64,000 nucleotides of DNA, taken from positions 308,963 to 372,962 of the forward strand of contig JBBAFU010000001.1 in the NCBI GenBank assembly GCA_041655275.1. Reading direction: 5' to 3'. Of this stretch, positions 25,787 through 35,168 are shown piece after piece (the first letter of the stretch is position 1; each line of letters begins with the position of its first letter). Made by a program: the position numbers and the translations under genes. The notes under the pieces were generated by a model. It was not told the DNA's origin and searched no databases. It saw nothing but the letters and a program-made list of their open reading frames with translations. This stretch comes from JAJYRX01 sp041655275 (GTDB lineage: Bacteria > Pseudomonadota > Gammaproteobacteria > Burkholderiales > Burkholderiaceae_B).

Positions 25787-26251
25787 ATGCTGAAAGTCAG
25801 TGAAATCCTGCGGGTGAAAGGCGATACCCTGTTCACGGCCACACCCGATGCGCCCATTTCCCGGGCACTGGAAACCATGAGCGAACACGATATCGGTTCG
25901 CTGGTCATCATGGAGCACGGCGAGCTGGCCGGCATGCTCACGTTCCGCGAACTCATCCGCCACTTCCACGCCAACGGCGGCAGTGTGGGCAACAACACCA
26001 TACGCAGCATCATGGATGACGCGCCTGTGAGCGTGTCGCCCAATACCAGCGCGCACGAGGTGCAGCGCCTGATGCTGAAGAAACATGCCCGCTACATTCC
26101 AGTCATGGACGGGCCCACGCTCATGGGCGTGATCTCGTTCTACGACATGGCGCAGGCACTGGTATCGGCCCAGCAGTTCGAAAACGACATGCTGAAGGCC
26201 TATATCCGCGACTGGCCGTCGGAACCGGAGCACAGCGCATCCCAGGCCTGA
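25787..26251 (+). CDS. CBS-domain protein
   Basis: 154 residues made of two CBS motifs (VSEILRVKGDTLFTATPDA and IMDDAPVSVSPNTSAHEVQ, each followed by a strand-helix return) and a short acidic tail. CBS pairs bind adenosine nucleotides and act as sensors. AGGAGG stands 6 nt before the ATG, fixing the start at 25787. The tnpB element lies just upstream, between it and yihY. Its 3' end overlaps the opposing dusA gene by 52 bp. Target and ligand are unknown. Confidence 0.88.
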   Translation: MLKVSEILRVKGDTLFTATPDAPISRALETMSEHDIGSLVIMEHGELAGMLTFRELIRHFHANGGSVGNNTIRSIMDDAPVSVSPNTSAHEVQRLMLKKHARYIPVMDGPTLMGVISFYDMAQALVSAQQFENDMLKAYIRDWPSEPEHSASQA

Positions 26252-27198
26252 CGCAGCAACGCGGGATCATTGCGCGCCAGAAGCTGCGCATCCGACAGGG
26301 TGCGGCGCCAGGCGCGCGCACCTCTGCGCCCGGACGCCCAGCCCAGCATGGGCTTGATCACATAGCGCAAGGCCGTTCCACGAGCGAGCTCCCGCCCGGC
26401 ATAGTCCAGCATGGCGTCCACCACGTCCTGCGCACCGGGCAGGCTGTCGTCAGGCCATAATGCAGCGTGCAGCCTGGCCAGCACTGCGGGGTTGTGCCAG
26501 GCGACGCGGCCCAGCATGACACCATCAAAACGTTCGAGCAGGGATTGCGCCACTGCGGGCTCGGCGATACCCCCGTTGAGCACAAAGCCCGCGTCGGGAA
26601 AGTCTGCCGCCAGACGGGCGGCCACGTCATAGCGCAGCGGCGGAATCTGCCGATTCTGGTGCGGCGACAAACCCTTCAGCACGGCATTGCGTGCATGCAC
26701 GACAAAAAGCCGCACGCCCGCATCGAACAGGCAACCCACGAAGTCGCGCACGAAGCCATAGTCCTCGTTGTCGTCCAGCCCCAGGCGGTGCTTGACGGTT
26801 ACGGGAACGTCAACAGCATCCTGCATGGCTTTCATGGCGTCGGCCACGAGCGCCGCGTTCGCCATCAGAATGGCGCCGAAAGCGCCGCGCTGCACTCGAT
26901 CGGACGGGCAGCCGCAATTCAGGTTGATCTCGTCATAGCCCCATTGCGCGCCCAGGCGTGCGCAGCGCACAAGATCGTCACGGTCGCTGCCGCCCAGCTG
27001 CAGGGCAACAGGGTGCTCGCTCTCGTCAAAGGCCAGATAACGTGCAGGATCATCGTGGAGCAGTGCCCCCGTGGAGATCATTTCGGTATACAGCCGCGCA
27101 CGCGGGGCCAGCAGGCGATGGAAGTAGCGACAATGACGGTCGGTCACACCTATCATGGGCGCGACACAGAGTTCCCAGCCGGGATGCCTGACGGACAT
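26200..27198 (-). CDS. dusA: tRNA-dihydrouridine(20/20a) synthase DusA
   Basis: 332 residues from the ATG at 27198; a GTG two codons earlier has no better ribosome site. DusA reduces U20/U20a in the tRNA D-loop using FMN. Motifs are APMIGVTDRHCRYFHR, the catalytic cysteine in NLNCGCPSDRVQRGAFGAIL, VKHRLGLDD and HARNAVLKGLSPHQNR, the last characteristic of DusA. It converges with the CBS gene, sharing 52 bp, and is divergent from thrB. Confidence 0.93.
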   Translation of the reverse strand: MSVRHPGWELCVAPMIGVTDRHCRYFHRLLAPRARLYTEMISTGALLHDDPARYLAFDESEHPVALQLGGSDRDDLVRCARLGAQWGYDEINLNCGCPSDRVQRGAFGAILMANAALVADAMKAMQDAVDVPVTVKHRLGLDDNEDYGFVRDFVGCLFDAGVRLFVVHARNAVLKGLSPHQNRQIPPLRYDVAARLAADFPDAGFVLNGGIAEPAVAQSLLERFDGVMLGRVAWHNPAVLARLHAALWPDDSLPGAQDVVDAMLDYAGRELARGTALRYVIKPMLGWASGRRGARAWRRTLSDAQLLARNDPALLRQAWDALCSGSDGQSRI

Positions 27199-27276
27199 CG
27201 GCACTAGCGCTTATACTGGGGCGCTTCCGGCGCACGGGCGCCGGGCCTGCCCCAACTGCAACGGGTTTGACCACAC

Positions 27277-28245
27277 ATGGCCGTCTTCACTCCTGTCAGC
27301 GATGACGATGCGCAGCAGCTGCTGCTTCGATACGACATCGGTTCGCTCGTCTCCCTGCGCGGCATCACTGCCGGCATAGAAAACACCAATTATTTCCTCA
27401 CCACCACCCGTGGCGAATACGTGCTGACCCTTTTCGAGGTCCTGCGTTTCGAACAACTGCCATTCTATATCGAACTGATGCACCATCTGGCCGGGCGTGG
27501 CATTCCCGTGCCGCGTCCGCAGACCATGCGCGATGGCGAGCGCCTGACGCGCCTGCATGACAAGCCCTGTACGATAGTGACGCGACTTTCCGGCGGCTAC
27601 GAGCCCGAACCCAGCCCGGAGCATTGCCGCCTGGCGGGCGAGACTCTGGCACAGATGCATCTGGCGGCCGAGGATTTTCCCATCCACCAGCCCAATCTGC
27701 GCGGCCTGGAATGGTGGGTGCAGACCGTTCCCCAGGTGCTGCCCTTCCTGGACGAAGACCAGTCCAGCCTGATACAGGACAGCCTGGCCGAGCAGCAGAC
27801 ACTGGCGGGCACCGAGGCCTATGCCCACCTGCCCATGGGACCGGCGCATTGCGACCTGTTCCGCGACAATGTGCTGTTCGACGGCACGTTCGAGCAACCC
27901 CGCATGGGCGGCTTCATCGATTTCTACTTCGCAGGCTGCGATCACTGGATCTTCGATGTGGCCGTGAGCGTGAATGACTGGTGTATCGATCGCGCGAGCG
28001 GTCGCTTCAAGCCGGCCCGGCTCGCGGCCTGGCTGCAGGCCTACGCGGCCGTGCGCCCCTTCACCGACGCGGAACGGGTATGCTGGCCGGTAATGCTGAG
28101 GGCTGCCGCCCTGCGTTTCTGGGTGTCACGCCTGAATGACTTCCACCGGCCGCGCCCCGCGCAGACGCTGACACCCCACGACCCCGGTCACTTCGAGCGC
28201 ATCCTGCGCGAGCGCCAGGGCGTCGTTGGCCCTGCATTGCCCTGA
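27277..28245 (+). CDS. thrB: Homoserine kinase (aminoglycoside-phosphotransferase-like type)
   Basis: 322 residues. It phosphorylates homoserine on the way to threonine. This is the ThrB form with a choline/aminoglycoside kinase fold: ENTNYFLTTTRGEYVLTLFE binds ATP, and Brenner's motif AHCDLFRDNVLFDG plus GFIDFYFAGCDHWIFD form the catalytic and metal sites. The GHMP-type ThrB of enterobacteria is unrelated. It is followed at once by a membrane-protein gene. Confidence 0.94.
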   Translation: MAVFTPVSDDDAQQLLLRYDIGSLVSLRGITAGIENTNYFLTTTRGEYVLTLFEVLRFEQLPFYIELMHHLAGRGIPVPRPQTMRDGERLTRLHDKPCTIVTRLSGGYEPEPSPEHCRLAGETLAQMHLAAEDFPIHQPNLRGLEWWVQTVPQVLPFLDEDQSSLIQDSLAEQQTLAGTEAYAHLPMGPAHCDLFRDNVLFDGTFEQPRMGGFIDFYFAGCDHWIFDVAVSVNDWCIDRASGRFKPARLAAWLQAYAAVRPFTDAERVCWPVMLRAAALRFWVSRLNDFHRPRPAQTLTPHDPGHFERILRERQGVVGPALP

Positions 28246-28273
28246 AGCACAGGATCTGGAGCCCGTGACACCC

Positions 28274-29062
28274 ATGCAAGCAGCAACCTTGCCGATTTCC
28301 GCCGGATGGCAGTGGATACTGGATGGCTATCGCCTGTTCATGCGCCAGCCCGCCCCCATGTTCTTCTGGAGCCTGGTCACAGGCATGCTCATCAGCATCA
28401 GCTATCTGATACCTGTTTTCGGACAGATTGCGCTGATCGGCGCCACGCCGCTGCTGACCTTCATCATCCTGTCGGCCTGCCGGCGGGTGGCCTCGGACCA
28501 GCGCATGGGCTGGGGCCTGTGGCTGCAACCGCTGCGACGCGATCCATCGGTGCGCCGCCGTCTGTTCCGGCTGGGCATGCTCTACCTGGCCTTCTGCATG
28601 GCGGCGGGCATTGTGGCCACCATACCCTTTCTGAATGATCTGCGGCTGGCTGTGGATGCCGGCGGCGGCATCGATGAAAGACAACTGCTGGCTGCCATGC
28701 GCGGGCCCTTCATCACCTTCGGCCTGCTGTACGTACTGATCTCGGCCCTGTTCTGGCATGCGCCTGCGCTGACGGGCTGGCACGCCATTCCCATTGTGCA
28801 GGCCATGTTCTATTCCATGGTGGCGTGCTGGCGCAACAAGCTGCCTTTCCTGGCCTATGGTGCCGGCTGGGCCAGCATCTTCTTCGTCTTCCAGCTGGCC
28901 GGCGGCCTGCTCACGGGCATGGGCCTGTCATTTGCCGCCAGCCAGCTGCTGATGACGCCGGTAAACCTCGTCGTCGCCGCGGTACTGTATTGCAGCTTCT
29001 ACCCGGCCTATGTCAGCGTTTTCGGCAATCACTACCCGCTATCCCTGGAAGATCTTTCCTGA
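28274..29062 (+). CDS. BPSS1780-family membrane protein
   Basis: 262 residues. The N-terminus MQAATLPISAGWQWILDGYRLF matches the BPSS1780 family of Burkholderiales, and six or so hydrophobic spans follow. The ATG at 28274 fits the family N-terminus; a GTG at 28265 with closer GGAG spacing is possible. No enzymatic motif is visible and the function is unknown. It starts 28 bp after thrB. Its 3' end overlaps the opposing DUF192 gene by 31 bp. Confidence 0.8.
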   Translation: MQAATLPISAGWQWILDGYRLFMRQPAPMFFWSLVTGMLISISYLIPVFGQIALIGATPLLTFIILSACRRVASDQRMGWGLWLQPLRRDPSVRRRLFRLGMLYLAFCMAAGIVATIPFLNDLRLAVDAGGGIDERQLLAAMRGPFITFGLLYVLISALFWHAPALTGWHAIPIVQAMFYSMVACWRNKLPFLAYGAGWASIFFVFQLAGGLLTGMGLSFAASQLLMTPVNLVVAAVLYCSFYPAYVSVFGNHYPLSLEDLS

Positions 29063-29397
29063 AGCGGCCGGGACAGGGCCTGCGTGATCTGCCGGCGCCA
29101 GTCGGCATGACGATGGCAATAGCCGGCGGGCAGTTCAATGGCCATGGCCGCCCGCAGGCACAATGCCACCCGGCCGGGCGGCAGGGACGACACCCGCCGG
29201 AGCACGGCGCCGTGCGCATCCAGGAACACCACGTCGATGGCAACCGCCATGCCCAGCGTGTGCACGGCGCGACAGGGTGCCAGACATACCCCTTCGCCGT
29301 CGCGCAGCGCCGGGCGCAGCAACAGACCGCGCAGGCGGGCGCCAAAGCTGCGAGCCTGCATGAGCGCCAGAGGCGGATACCGGCGTTCGCCACTCAT
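29032..29397 (-). CDS. DUF192 protein, last gene of the pilus operon
   Basis: 121 residues. RLRGLLLRPALRDGEGVCLAPCRAVHTLGMAVAIDVVFLD is characteristic of DUF192 (here the stretch around CRAVHTLGM). This small beta-barrel-like family has no settled function. No signal peptide is visible, though many DUF192 proteins have one. Its ATG overlaps the TadC-like stop (ATGA), so it belongs to the Tad-like operon by translation coupling. It overlaps the opposing membrane-protein gene at its 3' end. Confidence 0.85.
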   Translation of the reverse strand: MSGERRYPPLALMQARSFGARLRGLLLRPALRDGEGVCLAPCRAVHTLGMAVAIDVVFLDAHGAVLRRVSSLPPGRVALCLRAAMAIELPAGYCHRHADWRRQITQALSRPLQERSSRDSG

Positions 29398-30269
29398 GAG
29401 ACATCCTGCAGGATCTGGAACACAATGGGAAAGCCGATGATCAGAAAAGTGCAGGGGAAAATGCAGCTCACCAGCGGGAACAGCATCTTCACCGGTGCCT
29501 TCAGGGCCAGCTCCTCGGCACGCAGGAAGCGTTCGGCACGGCGCTGATCGGACTGGGCACGCAACAGCGGCGCAAGGCTGCTGCCCGTCTGTTCGGCATG
29601 GACCAGGGCGGCCACCAGGTGGGCCACGGCCTCGAGCCCCACGCGCCGGGCCATGCGGGCAAGTGCCTGTGTGCGCGGCATGCCGGTGCGGATCTCATCG
29701 AGTACACGCTGCAACTCATCACGAAGCGGCCCCGGCGGGCCATGGCGCACCGCCTGCTGCAGCGCCGCCTGCAGGTTCAGGCCGGCCTCCACGCACAGCG
29801 TCGTCATGTCGAGCAGAAAAGGGAGCTCGCGCAGCATGTCCTGGCGACGGCGCCGGCCCAGCAACTCGAGCTGCCAGCGCGGCAACACGGCAAACGCACC
29901 GGCAGCCATGAGTGCCCACAGCAGGCGCTGCAGGCCGGACAGGTCCGTGAGCACTGCCAGTACCAGCAGCAGGACCGGCACACCGGCCAGGAAAGCCAGC
30001 ACCTGCAGCGCCAGCACGTGGCCGGGACGCCAGACCGGCGGCAGTCCGGCCTGCTGCACGGCGCGATGGATGGCGGTGCGCATGCGCCAGGACACCAGCG
30101 GCTCGCACCAGGGCTGCAAGGCTGCGACCCAGGGCCAGAGCAGATGCATCAGAACATGGCTGCCATGGACTCCCGCACCGAACGGCGATTGTGCGACCGG
30201 ACGGATCGTGACCCAGACGAAGCCGCAAAGGCACAGGCCGGCACAGATACTGCTGAGCAGCAAGAGCAC
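29394..30269 (-). CDS. tadC: TadC-like inner-membrane platform protein (T2SS F domain)
   Basis: 291 residues from GTG, with AGGAG 6 nt upstream. It contains the T2SSF domain (LRELPFLLDMTTLCVEAGLNLQ, then RDELQRVLDEIRTGMPRTQA) and hydrophobic spans at the N-terminus, middle and C-terminus (FPLVSCIFPCTFLIIGFPIV). It should form the cytoplasmic membrane platform with the TadB-like protein. It follows TadB by 26 bp. Confidence 0.9.
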   Translation of the reverse strand: MLLLLSSICAGLCLCGFVWVTIRPVAQSPFGAGVHGSHVLMHLLWPWVAALQPWCEPLVSWRMRTAIHRAVQQAGLPPVWRPGHVLALQVLAFLAGVPVLLLVLAVLTDLSGLQRLLWALMAAGAFAVLPRWQLELLGRRRRQDMLRELPFLLDMTTLCVEAGLNLQAALQQAVRHGPPGPLRDELQRVLDEIRTGMPRTQALARMARRVGLEAVAHLVAALVHAEQTGSSLAPLLRAQSDQRRAERFLRAEELALKAPVKMLFPLVSCIFPCTFLIIGFPIVFQILQDVS

Positions 30270-30295
30270 AGTGATCTCCTGTCGTTATCACTTGT

Positions 30296-31141
30296 TCACA
30301 CCTTGATGCGAACAATCCTGCGTATGAGAAACATGCCCAGCGTCTCGAGCAGCACGATGAGCACCAGCACCAGCCAGCCTGCCGGTGTGGTCCACAGGGC
30401 GGCCATGGCCCGGGGTTCCAGCCAGTGCAGCACCCAGGCCAGACCCGCCGGCAGCAAGGCCATGATCCACGCCTGCATGCGCCCCTGGGCGGTCAATGCA
30501 CGTATGCGTCCGTCGATATGCAGGCGTGCGCGCAGCGTGGCGGAAATGCGCTCCAGCGTGTCGGCCAGCTGACCACCGGTATGGCTGGCAATGGTGAGTG
30601 CCGATACCATGAGACGGGCCCCTTCGGTGGGCACGCGCACCTGCAGGTCGGACAGCGCTTCTTCAAACGGCACACCCATACGCTGTTCACGCAACATGAG
30701 CGCCAGTTCCTGCGACAGCGGCGCCGGCGTGTGATCGACCAGATGACGCAGGGCCGCCTGCATGCCCACCCCGGCGCGCAGTGCGCCGGCGAGTGCCAGC
30801 AGCAGGTCGGGCAGCTGACGATCCATACGCTGCAGGCGACGTTGCCGTATCTTGCCCAGCACCAGCCACGGCGCCGGCAGCATGAGCACTGTGCCCAGGC
30901 CCATCACGACCGGACTGCCGGCCAGTACGCCGACGATGCCCACGACCGCCAGGCTCAGCCCGAGGCTTGCGAACCAGAGCTGCCCGGGATCGAGAAACAG
31001 GAACATCTCGGCAAGGTCGCGACGCGCATGACGCTTGAAGGCATGACGATAGCGTGCAAACTGACGCACCAGCCAGCGCTGGCCGAGCCAGGCCAGCAGA
31101 CTGGTCGCGAGGAAGGTAAACGCGAGCGTGAAGACCATCAT
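30296..31141 (-). CDS. tadB: TadB-like inner-membrane platform protein (T2SS F domain)
   Basis: 281 residues from the ATG overlapping the ATPase stop (ATGA at 31138-31141). The T2SSF domain is seen in QLPDLLLALAGALRAGVGMQ and REQRMGVPFEEALSDLQVRV. Three to four membrane spans are spread between the N-terminus (TLAFTFLATSLLAWL) and the C-terminus (WLVLVLIVLLETLGMFLI). It pairs with TadC in Tad pilus machines. Confidence 0.9.
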   Translation of the reverse strand: MMVFTLAFTFLATSLLAWLGQRWLVRQFARYRHAFKRHARRDLAEMFLFLDPGQLWFASLGLSLAVVGIVGVLAGSPVVMGLGTVLMLPAPWLVLGKIRQRRLQRMDRQLPDLLLALAGALRAGVGMQAALRHLVDHTPAPLSQELALMLREQRMGVPFEEALSDLQVRVPTEGARLMVSALTIASHTGGQLADTLERISATLRARLHIDGRIRALTAQGRMQAWIMALLPAGLAWVLHWLEPRAMAALWTTPAGWLVLVLIVLLETLGMFLIRRIVRIKV

Positions 31142-32850
31142 GTCGCCCAGGCGGCCGCACCCGCTACGCACCCGGCCAGCGGACTCGTCTGATTGAAGCT
31201 TTCCACGCCCAGGCCCGCGGCCGCATCCAGCTCGAACCCTTCGGGAATGATGCCGCAGCCCCGGAATCCGGCAACCGGGCGCAAGACATGACAGAACAAC
31301 TCCTGCAGCTGGATGCGGCCGCTTTCCTGGCCGGTGACCTGCACCACCGACGTGATGAGACGATGACCGCTGGACAGCCGTGCCTGCTGCACAATGATGT
31401 CCAGACTGGAGGCCACATGCTCGCGCACGGCAGCCAGGGGCAGGTCCATGCCCGCCATCAACACCATGGTCTCCAGACGATTCAAGGCATCACGCGGACT
31501 GTTGGCATGCAGGGTGGTGAGCGAGCCTTCATGCCCGGTGTTCATCGCCGCCAGCATGTCGAAGGCTTCGGCACCCCGGCACTCGCCCACAACAATGCGG
31601 TCCGGGCGCATGCGCAGGGCATTGCGCACCAGGTCACGAATACTGATGGCACCCCGCCCTTCAAGGTTGGGCGGACGCGCTTCCAGCGTGACCCTGTGCT
31701 CGTGGTTGAGTTGCAGCTCGGCGGCATCCTCTATGGTGACGATGCGCTCGCCGGACGGAATACAGTTGGACAGGATATTGAGCAGGGTCGTCTTGCCTGA
31801 ACCCGTACCACCTGAAACGACGATATTCTTGCGCTGCGTCACACACGCCGCAAGGAAGAGACTCATGTGCCGGTCCAGCGAACCCACGCTGAGCAGATCG
31901 TCCATGCCGGGACGGCGCAGGGGAAACTTGCGTATGGTCAGGCTGACACCGCGCAGGGCCACTGGCGGCAGCACCACATTCACGCGTGAACCGTCGGGCA
32001 GGCGCGCGTCGACCATGGGCGAGCTTTCGTCCACGCGCCGGCCCAGTGGCGAGACGATGCGTTCGATGACGCCCATGACCGCCTGCTCACTGCTGAAGCC
32101 GCCCGCATGGCGATGCAGGCGGCCCAGGCGCTCGACATAGATCTCGTCGTGCCGGTTGACCATGATTTCGGTGACTTCACCATCGAGCAGCAGCGGCTCG
32201 AGCAACCCCAGACCAACGGCTTCATCCACCACGTCGCGAATCAGCCCGGCCCTGTCCGGCGCCTGCGAAGGGCCGGCTTCCTCGGTCAGGATGCGCGACA
32301 GGATATCTGCGGCCTCGGCCTTGAGCGCATCGTCACTCATGGCAGCCAGATCGCGACGACGCAGATCAAGCGCCTCGAGCAGGGCCTTGTGCAGGCGACG
32401 ACGCTCGGACAGCAGACCGGCCGGCAGACTGTCGGCCATGTCGGCGGCTGTCTGCATTTCAGCGACCGGACCGGGTGCAGCCCGGATGCCGGCACCAGGC
32501 GTCGGCACGGGCGCATCCGCACCGGGCACCAAAGGCAGGACCAGCGGCGGGGCCGATCCGTCTTCAGCATCGCACAAGCGCATCAGGCAGGGGCCGATCA
32601 CGATATCGTCTTCGGCCGTGAGCGGTCCGTAGCGGGTAATGCGCTGCCCATTGACGAAAGTGCCGCCAAGCGCACCCAGGTCATCCAGGAAGACACCGGC
32701 AGGCCGGCGCTCGAAGCGCGCATGCAATCTGGCCACGCGCCAGGACCGCAGACGCAGCTGCGCCTCGGATGCCCGGCCGACCGTCAGGGGCGACGAAGCC
32801 TGGAAACGGTCTTCCTGTCCGTCTTCAAAACGCAGATGCAGGTGAATCAT
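31138..32850 (-). CDS. tadA: FHA domain fused to TadA/CpaF-type secretion ATPase
   Basis: 570 residues. Residues 1-80 form an FHA domain (GR at 25-26, RLHA at 41-44, GTFVNG at 63-68) where the usual phosphothreonine-binding Ser is Ala40. A Pro/Ala-rich linker follows. The CpaF ATPase then has VDEAVGLGLLEPLL and DGEVTEIMVN, Walker A SGGTGSGKTTLLN near residue 346, the Asp box IVTIEDAAELQL, and Walker B/His box RPDRIVVGECRGAEAFDML. It powers pilin assembly. FHA may supply a localisation or signalling function in place of TadZ, which is missing (inference). GAGGA stands 6 nt before the ATG. Confidence 0.92.
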   Translation of the reverse strand: MIHLHLRFEDGQEDRFQASSPLTVGRASEAQLRLRSWRVARLHARFERRPAGVFLDDLGALGGTFVNGQRITRYGPLTAEDDIVIGPCLMRLCDAEDGSAPPLVLPLVPGADAPVPTPGAGIRAAPGPVAEMQTAADMADSLPAGLLSERRRLHKALLEALDLRRRDLAAMSDDALKAEAADILSRILTEEAGPSQAPDRAGLIRDVVDEAVGLGLLEPLLLDGEVTEIMVNRHDEIYVERLGRLHRHAGGFSSEQAVMGVIERIVSPLGRRVDESSPMVDARLPDGSRVNVVLPPVALRGVSLTIRKFPLRRPGMDDLLSVGSLDRHMSLFLAACVTQRKNIVVSGGTGSGKTTLLNILSNCIPSGERIVTIEDAAELQLNHEHRVTLEARPPNLEGRGAISIRDLVRNALRMRPDRIVVGECRGAEAFDMLAAMNTGHEGSLTTLHANSPRDALNRLETMVLMAGMDLPLAAVREHVASSLDIIVQQARLSSGHRLITSVVQVTGQESGRIQLQELFCHVLRPVAGFRGCGIIPEGFELDAAAGLGVESFNQTSPLAGCVAGAAAWAT

Positions 32851-32862
32851 GCGTAATCCTCT

Positions 32863-34245
32863 TCAAGGATGGAGAATGGCTTCCCCGGCGGTATCCGTAT
32901 GCCACTGTGACCCCGGTCCGGACCAGGGATTGGCTGCCGGAGTGGCGGTGTCGCCGGCACGTGCCTCGAGCGGCAGGTTGAGCACGGGCGGACGGGGAAA
33001 GTGTTCATCAATCGTCTGTCGTGCCGCCTGCACGCGCCGGCGCACATCACCATGTTCCGCCGAGACGACGACAGGCCGCACAAAGATTGCAAGCTCGGAT
33101 TCGCGCTGCTGGAAGCGGCGCGACTGGAACAGCCGGCCCAGGATAGGTATCTGGGCAAGACCGGGCAGCTGGTCCGCATTGCGCGCAAGCTCGCGTGACA
33201 GGAAGCCGGCAAGTACCAGCGTCTGGCCCGAGTGCACATTGAATTCGGTGGCCGCGCGGCGCGTCTTGAGCGCCGGCCCGTTGGCGACGGCGTAGCTGTT
33301 ATCAACGGCGCTGACTTCGACCTCTATGCTGGAACGGATGATGTCGTTGCGCTCTATGCGCGGCGTGATGCGCAACGACACGCCGTAGGGCTTGAAGGCC
33401 GTGTTGACATTGCCATTGGCGTCAACCGTGGAGTAAGGCACCTCGCCACCGGCCAGAAACTCGGCGAGTGCGCCGCTGCGTGCGAGCAGCTGGGGCTGGG
33501 CAAGCACCACGGCATCGCCCTTTTCCACCAGCGCCTGCAGACGGGCCGCCATCAGGACATTGATGCCCAGATAGCCCATGGCCGGTGCGGCCGGAAATGC
33601 CGCCGGCACCACAGTTTCGCCCGGGCGGTCAAGCCAGCGCCGCGACCCCCCGTCCAGGGCCAGGCCCGCCGTCAACCCGCCGGTGCTCGCACCATCCCAT
33701 TGCACGCCCAGCTCACGCAGGAAGTGGCGCGGCAGCTCCAGCACCTGCACGTCCAGCAGTACCATGCGATCCCAGCCCACCTGACCGGTGAAATCCAGCA
33801 GCTGCGGGTAACGCTCGCGAAGGGCCTGCAGGCGTTCGCGATCCGCATCCGACACCGTGTCACCTTCGACCAGCAGCTTGTCACCCACCCGGGACACGCG
33901 CAGGCCGGGAATGCGATCGAGTGCCACCTGCAGCTCCTTCTGCGTCTGGCGTGCGCCTTCGGGCGCCACCTCGATCTGGTAATGGTGGCGTCGCCCGTCC
34001 TCCGACCAGACTTGCAAGGTACTCAGGCCCTCATGGCGCGCGAAGATGATGATCTCCTTCTCGTCGGTGGTAACGGCATTGATGACATGACCATCACCCA
34101 CGGCAAGGCGGGCCACATCGGGCAGGGAGAGCACGCGTACCTCGCCCACCTGCAAGGCCATGAGGGATTCGGCGTGCACCGGCACAGACAGCAAACCGCA
34201 CAGCAGACCGGCGAACATCATGCACAGGAACTGAAAGCCGTGCAC
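32863..34245 (-). CDS. cpaC: RcpA/CpaC-type outer-membrane secretin
   Basis: 460 residues from a GTG with GAGGA 7 nt upstream; an ATG 24 nt in is the alternative. A signal peptide (FAGLLCGLLSVPVHAES) is followed by the N-terminal domain (VGDGHVINAVTTDEKEIIIF), a BON-like segment (GLRVSRVGDKLLVEGDTVSD) and the secretin core (VLAQPQLLARSGALAEFLAG, VSLRITPRI, GQTLVLAGFLSRE, IPILGRLFQSRRF). It forms the outer-membrane pore of the Tad machine. Few bases separate it from cpaB upstream and tadA downstream. Confidence 0.92.
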   Translation of the reverse strand: MHGFQFLCMMFAGLLCGLLSVPVHAESLMALQVGEVRVLSLPDVARLAVGDGHVINAVTTDEKEIIIFARHEGLSTLQVWSEDGRRHHYQIEVAPEGARQTQKELQVALDRIPGLRVSRVGDKLLVEGDTVSDADRERLQALRERYPQLLDFTGQVGWDRMVLLDVQVLELPRHFLRELGVQWDGASTGGLTAGLALDGGSRRWLDRPGETVVPAAFPAAPAMGYLGINVLMAARLQALVEKGDAVVLAQPQLLARSGALAEFLAGGEVPYSTVDANGNVNTAFKPYGVSLRITPRIERNDIIRSSIEVEVSAVDNSYAVANGPALKTRRAATEFNVHSGQTLVLAGFLSRELARNADQLPGLAQIPILGRLFQSRRFQQRESELAIFVRPVVVSAEHGDVRRRVQAARQTIDEHFPRPPVLNLPLEARAGDTATPAANPWSGPGSQWHTDTAGEAILHP

Positions 34246-34248
34246 GCT

Positions 34249-35166
34249 CTAGTCCTCGATGCGCGCCCAGGCATGGCTGAGCTCGGGCAGATACGGCAGA
34301 TCGAACACCCCTGAAGGCTGGGGGCCCTGCGCCGGCGGACGCTGCAGGCGGGGAACGGTGCGAATGGCCGTATTGCCATAGAGAACGGGGATCTTGCGTG
34401 CCGCCGGCGGCGGCGACGCCTGGTTGAGGCCCAGGAGGCTGGCGAGGTCGCCACGACTGGCCTTGGTACTGGCGGCATCATCCCGCGGCGGACGCAGCAC
34501 GGCGGTGATGCGCCCGCTTTCGCGTGCCGCAACCAGCTTGACGGCATCCTCGGGTGTCACATCCAGGGTCACGCTGGAATAGCCGCCACCGCCGGCACCC
34601 CCCGCAACCGCAGCTTGCGCGGTTTCGGTACTGGTGCCCGTGGCCAGCACGCGCACGCCCTGCAGCAGGGGTGCCGTGAGGCGGCGACGCCGATACTCGA
34701 AAGACACATAGAGATCGATGAGATCTCCGGGCTGCAGCAGGCCGGATACGGAATTGATGGCATCCACCGGCATGGTGATGGCACGCCGGCCATTGAGCAG
34801 GCGCGTGGAAAAGGCAGCCACATCCGGCGCGCGCACATGAACCGGCAGCACCATGTCACCCGCAGCCAGCGCCGAATGCAGGACCCGGCCTTCGAGCCGG
34901 TGCCAGTCATCGCCCTGCAGGCTGTCGCTGGGCACCAGACTTGCCGGATAGCTGCGCACGGCCAGATGAGAGGTATCGATGCGCGTGCCTGCGGGAAGAT
35001 TCATGGCGGCCACCACACGCTGGACTTCGGGCACGCGCGCCCTGGCTTCCAGCAGGGCCAGACGCCCCTGGATATGCTCGCGCGCCGCCCAGGTCGACAC
35101 CAGGCCTGCGAGAATGGCGAGCATGAGGACAAAGGCACTGCGTGTGAACAAGAGACGATGAAACAT
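34249..35166 (-). CDS. cpaB: CpaB/RcpC-type pilus assembly protein
   Basis: 305 residues. An N-terminal membrane anchor (AFVLMLAILAGLVSTWAA) is followed by the SAF-like region beginning VVAAMNLPAGTRIDTSHLAV. The RcpC domain contains RRAITMPVDAINSVSGLLQPGDLIDLYVSF and TLDVTPEDAVKLVAARESG. It is thought to connect secretin and inner-membrane parts. GGGGAG stands 8 nt before the ATG. It is 2 bp from the preceding gene. Confidence 0.92.
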   Translation of the reverse strand: MFHRLLFTRSAFVLMLAILAGLVSTWAAREHIQGRLALLEARARVPEVQRVVAAMNLPAGTRIDTSHLAVRSYPASLVPSDSLQGDDWHRLEGRVLHSALAAGDMVLPVHVRAPDVAAFSTRLLNGRRAITMPVDAINSVSGLLQPGDLIDLYVSFEYRRRRLTAPLLQGVRVLATGTSTETAQAAVAGGAGGGGYSSVTLDVTPEDAVKLVAARESGRITAVLRPPRDDAASTKASRGDLASLLGLNQASPPPAARKIPVLYGNTAIRTVPRLQRPPAQGPQPSGVFDLPYLPELSHAWARIED

Positions 35167-35168
35167 GA

